Part shown: one piece after another, positions 9,013-17,859 of the stretch
Position numbering within the stretch: the first letter of the stretch is position 1
Layout: every line of letters begins with the position of its first letter
Source of the DNA: QHWT01 sp963755695
GTDB lineage: Bacteria; Acidobacteriota; Vicinamibacteria; Vicinamibacterales; 2-12-FULL-66-21
Direction of reading: 5' to 3'
Length of the DNA: 64,000 nt
Assembly: GCA_963755695.1 (NCBI GenBank)
Contig: CAVWLB010000003.1
Coordinates: 285,069-349,068 of the forward strand
Program-made: the position numbers and the translations under genes
The notes under the pieces: model-generated
Database searches by the model: none
Told to the model about the DNA's origin: nothing
What the model saw: only the letters and a program-made list of their open reading frames with translations

Positions 9013-9963
9013 ATGAGATCACGACGATTACTGTGGAGCGGCGTCGGCGTTGTCGGCGCTTTGGGAGCGATCGGCGGCGCGTGGATGCTGTCGCTGCCTC
9101 CGGCGGCCACCCCTACATCGCCGCGGCCGATCGGAAAGTCGGAAGCCGAGGCGCTGCTCGCGGCGTTGAAGCCGCCGAAGCGTCAACGGCCCGTCATTGC
9201 CGTCATCGGCATCAACGACGCAACGGAAACCACCGACTATCTCATGCCGTACGGGATCCTTCGACGCGCCGACGTCGCCGACGTCGTGCTGCTCGCGACA
9301 CAGCCAGGGCCAGTGACCCTCTTTCCCGCGCTCACCGTCGAGCCGCAGGCAACAATCACAGACTTCGATGAGCGATATCCGGACGGGGCGGACTATGTGC
9401 TTGTTCCCGCCATGAGCCGCGACGACGACTCGCTGGTTCTGAAATGGCTTCAGAGCCAGGCAGACAGAGGTGCCCTGATCGTCGGGGTCTGCGCCGGCGC
9501 CAAGGTCGTCGGCGAGGCCGAGTTGCTGGACGGCAAGCGAGCGACCACGCACTGGTACTACCTCAAGGAATTGTTAACGAAGCATCCCGCTATCCGATAT
9601 GTCGCCGACCGACGGATTGTGGTTGACGATGGCGTGGCGACGACGACGGGGATCAGCGCGTCCATGCCGATAGCGCTGACCCTCGTCGAGGCCATTGCCG
9701 GTCGTGAGAAAGCAGAGGCCATCGGCCGCGACATCGGCGTGACGGACTGGGATGCGGGTCACGACAGCGGCGCCTTCCGGTTCACGCGTCCGTTTGCGGC
9801 GACGGCCATCCGCAATAGCCTCGCCTTCTGGAACCGAGAAGAGTTTGGCATCGAGTTGTCAGCCGGCGTCGACGAAGTGTCGCTTGCCCTGGTCGCCGAT
9901 GCTTGGTCACGAACGTACCGATCACGGGCAGTGACCTTTGCGCCGACCGTGGCGACGCGCTAG
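9013..9963 (+). CDS. DJ-1/PfpI-family protein, probably shortened by an amber codon
   Basis: A 316-residue protein with an N-terminal membrane or signal segment (LLWSGVGVVGALGAIGGAWML) and a DJ-1/PfpI class-I glutamine-amidotransferase-like domain. The nucleophile elbow GVCAGAKVVGEAE holds the reactive Cys, and ATTTGISASMPIAL follows as in AraC-linked members. Translation stops at TAG 9961, but the same frame continues to 10215 with a sequence typical of this family's tail (PARALDEALHGIRARYG, VTMQLEYP). The protein is therefore probably missing about 60 residues through a nonsense change or a base error. Confidence 0.8.
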   Translation: MRSRRLLWSGVGVVGALGAIGGAWMLSLPPAATPTSPRPIGKSEAEALLAALKPPKRQRPVIAVIGINDATETTDYLMPYGILRRADVADVVLLATQPGPVTLFPALTVEPQATITDFDERYPDGADYVLVPAMSRDDDSLVLKWLQSQADRGALIVGVCAGAKVVGEAELLDGKRATTHWYYLKELLTKHPAIRYVADRRIVVDDGVATTTGISASMPIALTLVEAIAGREKAEAIGRDIGVTDWDAGHDSGAFRFTRPFAATAIRNSLAFWNREEFGIELSAGVDEVSLALVADAWSRTYRSRAVTFAPTVATR

Positions 9964-10467
9964 AGTCGCAACGGCGTCAAGATTGTTCCCGATCGCGTGA
10001 CGTCGAGCTGGCCCGCAGCGACACGGCTCCCCGCGATCGGTCGACAACCTGCCAGGGCGTTGGACGAAGCCCTTCACGGGATTCGCGCCCGCTATGGCGC
10101 GCCGACAACCGACTTCGTCACGATGCAGCTCGAATACCCGATGCAACGTCGCGCCGATCGCGAGAGCGCGAGCGCGTTTAATTGGTCTGTGCCGATGACG
10201 AAGGCGCCGCGATGACTCACCGATCGCTGAAAAGCCCAGCAACGCGACCGTTGCCTTCCCGTCACTATACACAGGCATTTCAATCGCTGGATCCGAAGGC
10301 CGTGGCCGAATACTTCAACGAGCCATCGCTCCTGATCACGCCCGAAGGCGTTCTGGCGTTGACCACGGCCGCTGACGTGGCATCCATCGCGTCTGCTCTG
10401 CTTTGCTCATCGTCTCCCGCAAAGCCACTCCCAAGGCGAGATGACGGAGCACGTCGATCGGCATATC
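9964..10467 (+). pseudogene. Read-through tail of the DJ-1 gene and a SnoaL-like fragment
   Basis: Positions 9964-10215 continue the DJ-1-like frame after its amber stop. At 10263-10379 another frame encodes HYTQAFQSLDPKAVAEYFNE and PSLLITPEGVLALTTAADV. This is the first 40 residues of a SnoaL/DUF4440-like (NTF2 fold) protein; the remaining two thirds are absent. The region is therefore decayed coding sequence truncated against the next gene. Confidence 0.5.
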
Positions 10468-11338
10468 TCAGTCGACGATCGACACGTCGAGCTCGCCGAG
10501 CCGCGCCGGATTGCCGATGACCTCGATCTCGGTGATCTTGCCGTTCGCGATCGTGAAGCGGAGCGCTCTCACCAATCGTCCCTGCGGCGCCACGACGACG
10601 CCGATGGCGCCATCCACGAGCGCGGGCCGCGTGAGCCGCGCGAGGTGCCCGTAGGCGACCGCCCCCTTCGCCCAGACTGCCGCGCCGCGGATCTCGGTCG
10701 GCGCGCCGGCCGCCATGTCCGCGCGAACCACGAGATCCGGATCGAGGACGGCGAGAAGGCCTTCGAAGTCGCCGGCGCGTAACGCGGAAATGAAGGCCTC
10801 GACGACCTCACGCTGCCGAACGAGATCGGGGTCGGGCGCCCCGCCGCCGCGCACGCGGCGCCGCGCGCGGCTCGCGAGCTGCCGCGCCGCCTCTGCGGAA
10901 CGGCCGACGATCGGCGCGATCTCCTCGAACGGCACGGCGAACATGTCGTGCAGCACGAAGGCGAGGCGTTCCGCCGGCGTCAGCCGGTCGAGCACGACGA
11001 GCAGCGCGAGCCCGACCGAATCCGCGAGGAGCGCTTCCTGCTCGGGGCTGCTCCCGCGCGTGCCGGTCGCGACCGGCTCCGGCGCGTCCGGGGTGAACGG
11101 CTCCTCGCGCCGCGATTGGCGCGACCGCAGCATGTCGAGGCACACGCGCGCGACGACCGTGGTCAGCCATCCGCCAAGGTTGTCGATGCCCGTGGCATCG
11201 GCGCGGCTGAGTCGCAGCCACGCTTCCTGAACGGCGTCGTCCACCTCGCTCGACCGAGCCGAGCATCCGGTACGCCACGGCGCGCAGGTGGGTTCGGTGC
11301 TCTTCGAATCGCTCGGCCAGATAATCGCGTTCGTTCAT
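10468..11338 (-). CDS. SigJ-type ECF sigma factor with C-terminal SnoaL-like domain, one extra base
   Basis: An ECF41-like sigma factor of about 290 residues. The start MNERDYLAERFEEHRTHLR leads into region 2 (VAYRMLGS), then the frame changes and continues with DDAVQEAWLRLSRA and region 4 (LTPAERLAFVLHDMFAVPFEEIAPIVGRS). Residues beyond about 180 form an NTF2/SnoaL-like domain (VVEAFISALRAGDFEGLLAVLDPD), which in this group modulates sigma activity in cis. Removing one G near 11250 restores a continuous protein (GSVSEVDDAVQ). The divergent VOC gene and the DoxX-like gene beyond it are plausible targets. Confidence 0.85.
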
Positions 11339-11442
11339 CGGTCACACTTCCTCGTCGCGTTCCGTCATAACACTGACGGACGAACGGTAAACAATGTGAC
11401 GCGGAGAAGCAGCGGCCGCGAATGTGACATAGGAGGAAACCG

Positions 11443-11835
11443 ATGAAGATCAAACTGACCAGCGTGCACGTCGACGACCAGGAGAAGGCCCTGCGCTTCT
11501 ATACCGAAGTCCTGGGCTTCGTGAAGAAGGCCGACTTCAGCCAGGGGCCGTATCGCTGGCTCACGGTGGCCTCACCAGAGGACCCGGACGGCACGGAGCT
11601 GCAGCTGGCGCTCAACGGCAACCCGGCGGCCAAAGCCTACCAGCAGGCGATGTTCCAGCAAAGCCAGCCCGCGGCCATGTTCTTCACCGACGACGTGCAG
11701 GCCGATTACGAGCGGATGAAAGCGCGCGGCGCCGAGTTCACCATGCCACCAACGGACGTGACCGGCTCCAAGATCGCCATGCTGAACGACACCTGCGGCA
11801 ATCTCATTCAGGTCACGCAGCTGAAGCGCTGGTAA
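11443..11835 (+). CDS. VOC-family protein
   Basis: A 130-residue single-subunit vicinal-oxygen-chelate protein: MKIKLTSVHVDDQEKALRFY opens the first module, ELQLALNGNPAAKAYQQAMF and PAAMFFTDDVQADYERMKAR form the second, and GNLIQVTQL closes it. A strong ribosome site (TAGGAGGAA) precedes ATG 11443. Genes of this kind next to SigJ-type sigma factors are common, so control by the divergent sigma factor is likely. Substrate unknown. Confidence 0.9.
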   Translation: MKIKLTSVHVDDQEKALRFYTEVLGFVKKADFSQGPYRWLTVASPEDPDGTELQLALNGNPAAKAYQQAMFQQSQPAAMFFTDDVQADYERMKARGAEFTMPPTDVTGSKIAMLNDTCGNLIQVTQLKRW

Positions 11836-12021
11836 GCGGACATTCACGCATTCCGGAGTGCTCAGCTTTCAATGGCCGACAGATCGAGCCGGCTGAGACG
11901 CTCCGGATCGGGCCACCGCGCAAATGAGCGCGGTGTTCCCCGGATTGCTCAGCGAGTACCTCAGGCGTGGGCCTGGTCACATTCACGCTGCGGGATCCGT
12001 CATGGTGACAAGGAGGACGAC

Positions 12022-12456
12022 ATGAATGTGACAGTAGAAGGTAGCGGCGCCCTCTCGCCCATGGACCTGAGCATGCCCCGCTCCAAAGGAATCGTCATCG
12101 GCTTCTGGACCGTCACCGCGCTCTTCTGCCTGCAGATCGGCTTCACCGCCTATGCGCAACTGCGCCTGCCGCAGGTGGCGGAGGCGTTCACCCACCTCGG
12201 CTTCCCCGACTACTTCCGGGTGGAGCTCACGTGGGCCAAGCTCCTCGGCGTGGTGCTGCTGCTTGCGCCGGTGCCGGCGCGGCTCAAGGAGTGGGCCTAC
12301 GCCGGCTTCGCCATCACCCTCGGCTCTGCGCTCATCGCCCACCTCTCGGTCGGCGATGGCCCGGAGGCGTGGGGCTTTGCGGCGGGCACCGGCGTGCTCT
12401 GGGGGCTCTCGTACTTCTTCTGGCGCCGCCTGGAGGCGATGCCGGCGAGCGCCTGA
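12022..12456 (+). CDS. DoxX-like integral membrane protein
   Basis: A 144-residue protein with four predicted membrane helices (IVIGFWTVTALFCLQIGFTA, ELTWAKLLGVVLLLAPVPAR, WAYAGFAITLGSALIAHLSV, WGFAAGTGVLWGLSYFFW), matching the DoxX-like family in size and layout. AAGGAGGA precedes ATG 12022. It lies between the VOC gene and two DUF1801 genes, all rightward and closely spaced, and probably belongs to the same stress-responsive transcript. Function in this family is not established. Confidence 0.85.
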   Translation: MNVTVEGSGALSPMDLSMPRSKGIVIGFWTVTALFCLQIGFTAYAQLRLPQVAEAFTHLGFPDYFRVELTWAKLLGVVLLLAPVPARLKEWAYAGFAITLGSALIAHLSVGDGPEAWGFAAGTGVLWGLSYFFWRRLEAMPASA

Positions 12457-12481
12457 GCGCGCGGTGAGCGGAGTGAACACA

Positions 12482-12979
12482 GTGGCTGTCAAGACGACGA
12501 AGAAGGCCGCGGCGAAGAAGAAGACCGCGAAGTCGGCGAAGGTCGTAAAGAAGCCCGCCACCAAGCGCGTCGCTGCGAAGCCGGCCCTCCTCTCGGGCGG
12601 CAACCCTCAGATCGCGAAGGCCGACGGCGACGCCCCCGTGCAGGCCTACATCGCGGCCATGCCGGGCTGGAAACGCGACGTCGGGCGCCGCCTCGACGCG
12701 CTCATCGTGCGCACCGTCCCCGGCGTGCGCAAGGCGGTCAAATGGAACTCGCCCTTCTACGGAGTCGAGGGCCAGGGCTGGTTCCTCAACTTCCATACCT
12801 TCACGAACTACGTCAAGGTGGCTTTCTTCCGCGGCACGTCGCTGCGTCCTGTCCCCCCTGGCGAGTCCAAGCACAAGGAAGTGCGCTACCTCGACATCCG
12901 CGAGGACGACCAGCTCGACGAGGCGCAGATGGCGACGTGGATCCGGCAGGCGGCCGCCCTGCCCGGCTGGGTCCCGTAG
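12482..12979 (+). CDS. DUF1801 protein with lysine/alanine-rich N-terminal tail
   Basis: About 165 residues. Residues 1-40 are a histone H1-like Lys/Ala-rich tail (VKTTKKAAAKKKTAKSAKVV), likely to bind DNA or RNA. Residues 55-160 are a DUF1801 (YdhG/YjbR-like) domain: VQAYIAAMPGWKRDVGRRLD, VKWNSPFYGVEGQGWFLNF and YVKVAFFRGTSL. Start GTG 12482 is chosen by analogy with the next gene, because both starts follow the same GGAGTGAACAC leader. The next gene is a divergent paralogue with the same architecture. Confidence 0.78.
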   Translation: MAVKTTKKAAAKKKTAKSAKVVKKPATKRVAAKPALLSGGNPQIAKADGDAPVQAYIAAMPGWKRDVGRRLDALIVRTVPGVRKAVKWNSPFYGVEGQGWFLNFHTFTNYVKVAFFRGTSLRPVPPGESKHKEVRYLDIREDDQLDEAQMATWIRQAAALPGWVP

Positions 12980-13026
12980 CGCCGGCAGGGATCCTCGCAA
13001 GTCAACGCAGTCCTGGAGTGAACACG

Positions 13027-13575
13027 ATGGCCGGCAAGACGTCCACGAAGTCGGTGAAGGTCGCACAGAGGGCAGCCAAAAGGGTCGCTGCAAAGGCGGC
13101 CAGACCGCGCAACGCGGTCGCCAAACCATCAGCCCGCAAGCCCACGAAGGAACGACTCGTGCCGCGAAAAGATAGCTCCAGCACGCCCGACTCCGCCTCG
13201 CAGATGATTGACCAGCGCATTCGTGAGCTTGGTGATTGGCGAGGTTCAGTGTTGAAACGGATGCGCGCGCTCATCCACGAGGCGGCCCCCGAGGTCGTCG
13301 AGGAATGGAAGTGGGCGAAAGAGTCTTCCCCGGGAACTCCTGTTTGGTCCCACAGCGGGGGCATCTGTACGGGCGAATCCTACAAAGAAGTCGTGAAGCT
13401 AACCTTCTTTCAGGGAGCCTCGCTGAAGGACCCTGCTCGTCTCTTTAATTCGAGTCTCGAGGGAAATACACGACGGGCCATCGACATTCACAAAGACGAT
13501 GCGATTGAGGAAATGGCGTTCAAAGAGCTGATTCGCACCGCTGTCGCCTTCAACGTTGCGAAGCGGAAGAAGTAG
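13027..13575 (+). CDS. Second DUF1801 protein with basic N-terminal tail
   Basis: A 182-residue paralogue of the preceding gene: a basic tail of about 55 residues (KTSTKSVKVAQRAAKRVAAK, KPTKERLVPRKD), then DUF1801 (MIDQRIRELGDWRGSVLKRM, EVVEEWKWAKESSPGTPVWS, YKEVVKLTFFQGASLKDPAR). Both genes start after GGAGTGAACAC, which shows a tandem duplication that kept the translation signal while the coding parts diverged strongly. Small DUF1801 proteins are often induced with ECF-controlled stress genes; nucleoid association is my inference from the tail. Confidence 0.85.
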   Translation: MAGKTSTKSVKVAQRAAKRVAAKAARPRNAVAKPSARKPTKERLVPRKDSSSTPDSASQMIDQRIRELGDWRGSVLKRMRALIHEAAPEVVEEWKWAKESSPGTPVWSHSGGICTGESYKEVVKLTFFQGASLKDPARLFNSSLEGNTRRAIDIHKDDAIEEMAFKELIRTAVAFNVAKRKK

Positions 13576-14448
13576 GGTACTCACCGCAGGCGGCCCGGCG
13601 GCCGCTCCTCGCACGCCCGAATGAACCAAGCCCGACGAGGCTTAGGTTATCGGCAGGTTGCGTCTCGTCCCGGCGGCGATACTGCGTGCCCTCCGAAAGC
13701 GCCCGTATATGCGGCCCCCCTCGTCTCTGAGCCATCGCTTCAACTTCCAAGGCCGCGGCATCGTCGCCCAAAGCCTCAGGTCGCGACGCTTCTGACGAAG
13801 CGGCCGTGAGTTTGGGGGTGTGGGCCGCTTTGACGGCGGCGTCATGCCGCCTCTGCAGACCCTTTGTCGCGGTGGCCTTTCGCGCCGCAGCCGCTCGAAT
13901 AGTTTCGAGCGCAACCTTGCCGCCAGTGGTCCCGAGGACGTTCGAGGACTCGGCTCATCGAACTCTCCTTCACGTCCAGATGCTTGAGCAATCTCGCATC
14001 TGGAGAATGCGGCCCCTCACGCGGCGGAAAGTTGCGAGTTGACAAAACGAGTCGCTCGCACCCAGACCCCTTGGAGTCCGATCGATGGATGTCGGAAGTC
14101 TCACCGTGTTCGCCCATTTTTGCGGATGCCTGGCGTGTCAACGCCTTTGCAATGTCGCAAGCGGTGGCCATTCAACGCGAAGAGTCGCCCAGGCGCGCAG
14201 ACCGCCGCCTGCTCACCTCTTCGCGTCCACTCGCCCAGAAGCATCGACCGGGCAAACGTGACATCCTAATGCCGCCATCTTGTCCGTCATCACGCACGGC
14301 CCGCCGAGCTGACTTGGTTCCGCAGGTCGCGCGCCGACTGCGGCTGTGTCGCTATCGGCGGGTGCGACGCGATGCGCCGTGGTGAGACGCTATCGAGAGG
14401 CGCTGAATCAGCTTTGATCCGCCAGCTTCCCTGATGAGAGGAATAGAC
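13576..14448. other. 873 bp without a confident gene
   Basis: A good ribosome site (AAGGAGAG) and ATG on the minus strand at 13958 start a frame that soon loses protein-like character. Reading across frames gives only alanine/arginine-rich sequence without a recognisable domain. I regard it as intergenic or badly decayed. Confidence 0.35.
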
Positions 14449-14766
14449 ATGATCATGAGCACGACGTCGGTCATCGAAGGGCATCCTGTCACCCGTTACC
14501 TCGGTGTCGTGACCGGGGAAGCGATCATCGGCGCGAACATATTCCGCGACATGTTCGCGGTTGTCCGAGACGTCGTCGGCGGACGGTCCGCGACCTATGA
14601 ACGGGGGCTCGACGAAGCGCGCAAGGTCGCGATGTCGGAGATGGAGCAACGCGCTTCTGAGTTGGGCGCCAACGCCGTCATTGCAATTGACCTCGACTAC
14701 GAGGTCCTCGGCCAGAACAACGGGATGCTCATGGTGGCTGTCAGCGGCACGGCGGTTGTTTGTTGA
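14449..14766 (+). CDS. YbjQ/UPF0145-family protein
   Basis: A protein of about 105 residues of the YbjQ-like (heavy-metal-binding, UPF0145) family. The typical motifs are all present: STTSVIEGHPVTRYLGVVTG, EAIIGANIFRDMFAVVRDVV, YERGLDEARKVAMSEMEQRA and GANAVIAIDLDYEVLG. Members assemble into pentameric rings; the role is not well defined. ATG 14449 is favoured because AGAGGA sits 6 bp upstream; ATG 14434 and 14455 are alternatives. Confidence 0.9.
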   Translation: MIMSTTSVIEGHPVTRYLGVVTGEAIIGANIFRDMFAVVRDVVGGRSATYERGLDEARKVAMSEMEQRASELGANAVIAIDLDYEVLGQNNGMLMVAVSGTAVVC

Positions 14767-14959
14767 GAAGGTGCGTCTGTTGGCCCTCCCACAGTACCCC
14801 TGAGCACCTCGGTCGTGGACCGCCGCATCATTACACTCCGCATGAAGCAGCAACTGGGTTCCTCAGAACGCTCGCCCGCTACGCTGAGGCTTGGTTGAAT
14901 CCGTCACGACGGAGCTGTTCACGATGGCCGGCCGCGTCTATCGGAAACGTGAACGGCAA

Positions 14960-15448
14960 TTACTCGAGGAGATACACGACGCACGCCGATAGACCGAGCC
15001 CCCGGAGGAAGGCCAACTCCTCTTTCTGCGCCCCGGAAATGTGCTCCCGTCTCCTGGCGCGCCTATCCCAGCGCTTCACCTCCACAAAGCGGCCATCGTG
15101 AACACGCCCCGTGCGATCCACGCGCCAGAGGAACAGATCGGGGATTCCCGGCGCATCAGCTCGACGCTGCCGGTTGAGAAGCTTGCTCAACACCCCGCGC
15201 TCTCTGAGCCATGACAGCATCATTGCGAACTTTTTCGCTTCCGGAGTTCGCAGCTTCACACCCGCGGCCCGACTCTTCGCGATGTATTGCTGCAATATGG
15301 TAGCGTCGGTGACTTCCTGTAGATTTAATCCGCCCGCCAACCATGCGTCGAGGAGGCTCCAGGTACCTGGAGGTAATCGACAGCCGTCAAAGCGAACCCC
15401 TTTCGTCTTCGCCGCAACCTGGTTCGAGCGCTCCTTCCATCGGCGCAA
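14960..15448 (-). CDS. VRR-NUC-type nuclease
   Basis: A 162-residue protein whose last 65 residues form a VRR-NUC domain of the PD-(D/E)xK nuclease superfamily. Asp104 in GIPDLF, Glu123 and Lys125 in FVEVKRW and Gln141 in SGAQKEEL match the catalytic D, E-x-K and Q positions. The first 95 residues, including QQYIAKSRAAGVKLRTPEAK, have no domain I recognise and may bind DNA. VRR-NUC proteins occur in phages, plasmids and restriction-like systems. It has no partner gene within 500 bp, but lies in an accessory region with a NERD-helicase and a TOTE-like protein. Confidence 0.8.
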   Translation of the reverse strand: MRRWKERSNQVAAKTKGVRFDGCRLPPGTWSLLDAWLAGGLNLQEVTDATILQQYIAKSRAAGVKLRTPEAKKFAMMLSWLRERGVLSKLLNRQRRADAPGIPDLFLWRVDRTGRVHDGRFVEVKRWDRRARRREHISGAQKEELAFLRGLGLSACVVYLLE

Positions 15449-16146
15449 GACGAGTTGTTCCGGAATGAGCCGCGCCTCGCCGTGCCAGTACCCGGACGCG
15501 GCCCCGGCTGTCAGCTGTGCATCTGCGCACTGTCATCTTGATCCGCAGACTCATGACTCAAATAGGCAGTCGCGCAGCGAATGGTTTGGATGGTCCTTGT
15601 AATAACGGCCGATGGCGCCCTTCACTCTGTTGTGAAGGTGGTAAGCGATGCAAGGCGACCGTAGCCATTCTTCTAGAATTGAATGGCGCTGTCACCATAG
15701 CCAAATACGACAGTGCGCCGACGATGAGCGCGGCCAGGCAGCGGCAGCCGTCGACCGCTTCCGCCGCGCCGTGCGTCGTCCGCGAGCTGTCTGCGCCGCG
15801 CGCGATTGCTTCGGGGATCGCTGGCGAAGAAGAGCGGCACGGGCGCCAGGCGTCTGATCGATCCGTTGCCGGCGGAGAACTCGTCCGTGCTGCCCGACCA
15901 CGGATCGCTCGTGCGCTTGAACCCGGGCGAGCGCCTTCATGACCGCGCCGCCCACAAGTAGGACGCAGCAGTCCATCGGTTCCTGGAGCGGCTGTATCGT
16001 AACTCGTGCCTCGTGAACCGAGTTAGAAAAGTCGGCGGCCGCGCGGCCCACTGACGACGAACGGGAAGAAGTCGGAAGAACACCTCTATCCATTCGATCG
16101 CTGTCTGGACCGGGGTGGCGTCTCGATATCGCGGTATAAAGCATGC
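15449..16146. other. 698 bp without a gene
   Basis: No frame on either strand has both a start context and recognisable protein features; the longest minus-strand frame (15692-16291) is Arg/Ala-rich and antisense-like. The helicase promoter presumably lies at the right end. Confidence 0.4.
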
Positions 16147-17774
16147 GTGCCCCGGATGCTTCCGTCCCGGCCTGACGCCGATACGCCTGATTCAGAGCGG
16201 AAGGTCTTCGCCGCCCTCGAGCGGCACCTGCCGCGCGACTGGATCGTGTTCCACTCGCGGCGCATCGTCCTGCCACGCCACGCCGCCACATCTGGTGCCG
16301 AATGCGAGCTCGACTTTCTCGTCATCGATCCTTCCAGGGGCATTCTCGGCCTCGAGGTGAAGGGCGGCGTCGAGATCGGCCGCGATGAGGAGGGCTGGTA
16401 TTCCGGCAGCAATCCTCGCCATCGCATCAAGTCGCCGGGCGTCCAGGCGCAACGTGCGATGCACACGCTGCAGGAGTACTTGCGAACGCGCGGCGTAGTA
16501 GTTCCGTCATTCGGATGGGGCGTGGTATTCCCGGATGCGGAGTCACCGGAGGCGCTTGGACCGGAACTGCCACGGCGTCTCGTGATCGATGGGAGTTCCC
16601 TTCAGTGGGCCGACAAGGCGGTGAACGCCGTCTTCGAAGCGGCCCTGGGCGCCGGCACTCCCCTTCCGGCGGTCGCGGTGACGCAACTGATACGGCTTCT
16701 CGCACCACGCGTGTCGTTGGCCCCTTCAATTTCCGCAACAGTCACCGAGGACGGAGCAGCGCTGGTGCGGCTCACCGAGGAGCAGTTCAACATCCTCGAG
16801 CTGCTCGCGAGCTTTCCGCGAGTGGGTGTCTCGGGTGGCGCAGGCACCGGGAAGACGCTCGTCGCGATGGAGCGTGCGCGCCGGCTCGCGGCGGAGGGCC
16901 GTCGCGTCCTGCTGCTCTGCTACAACCGCGGCCTGGCGGCGTACCTCAAAACGCTCGCCCACGGCTTCACCGTTTCGACATTCCATTCGCTTTGCGATTC
17001 GTTGGCTAAATCCGCTGGGCTGCCGTGGCCATCGGTACCGACTGGTCCTGACGCGCAGGCATTCTGGCGTGACGAGGCGCCGGCCTTCCTTCTTCAGGCG
17101 CTGGATCGGCTCCCCGACGAGCGCTTCGACGCCGTCATCGTCGACGAGGCGCAGGACTTCCACGAGGTACTGGTGGATCGCCGTTGAACGACTGCTCCGC
17201 CGTCCGAACGACGATGTGCTGTGGGTCTTCTTCGATCCGCAACAGAACATCTACGGCGGCTCGGCATGGGAGGCGCTCGGTTTGCGCACGGCGCCGCTTG
17301 TCCTACAACTGCCGGAACACGCAGCGGATCGCTCGTTACTCGTACGGCCTGGTGCACGCAGAGCCGAAGCTTCGTCCAGGCACGCCCGAGGGAGTAGAAG
17401 TGTCGATCGAGCAGTGCGAGGGTGAGCGCGAGATGCTCGATGCGGTCCGCCGGGCCCTTCACCGAATCGTGGTCGAGGGGCGGCTATCGCCCGACCGTGT
17501 GGTGGTGCTCTCGCCGCGAAGCGTCAGGACGAGCGCCGTCTGGCGGACGCAGACCTTCGGCAATCTGCGCCTCGTCCAATATCCCGCGGCTCCTGCTCCG
17601 GGCCAGGTTCAATTCGCCACGTTACAGGGATTCAAAGGCCTGGAGGCGGATGCGATCGTCCTGTGCGAGACGCGCAAGGGGGACCTGCACTCGTCGGAGC
17701 AGCACCTCTACGTGGCGGCGTCCAGGGCGAGGCACGTACTCGCGGTGGCCGAGTACAAAGTGGCCGACAGCTGA
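16147..17774 (+). CDS. NERD-domain nuclease/superfamily I helicase, two extra bases
   Basis: A fusion of an N-terminal NERD nuclease-related domain (Asp56 in ECELDFLVID, Glu70 and Lys72 in LGLEVKGG) with a UvrD/DrpD-like SF1 helicase. Walker A is GGAGTGKT, Walker B is VIVDEAQDF, and the C-terminal motifs include CRNTQRIARYSYG, FATLQGFKGLEADAIVL and YVAASRAR. The protein needs three frames: removing one G near 17166 (GAGGTACTGG) and one A near 17311 (CCTACAAC) restores about 540 continuous residues. Such proteins occur in defence islands and phage-inhibition loci. Function here, probably DNA processing, is inferred. Start GTG 16147 or ATG 16156. Confidence 0.82.
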
Positions 17775-17859
17775 CGCCCACTTGAAATCAGGTGTCAGGG
17801 TGCCATCGCGGAAACCCGTACTCGTAATCAGGGCCTAAGGACGGCGGCGCGACTTGCCG

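Noticed and set aside
9961..9963. TAG in the DJ-1-like gene as possible pyrrolysine recoding
   Set aside because: The position is in a surface tail, no other in-frame TAG was seen, and a point change is simpler.
13642..14171. Minus-strand gene starting after AAGGAGAG at 13958
   Set aside because: Good ribosome site but the encoded sequence is low complexity in all frames with no family match.
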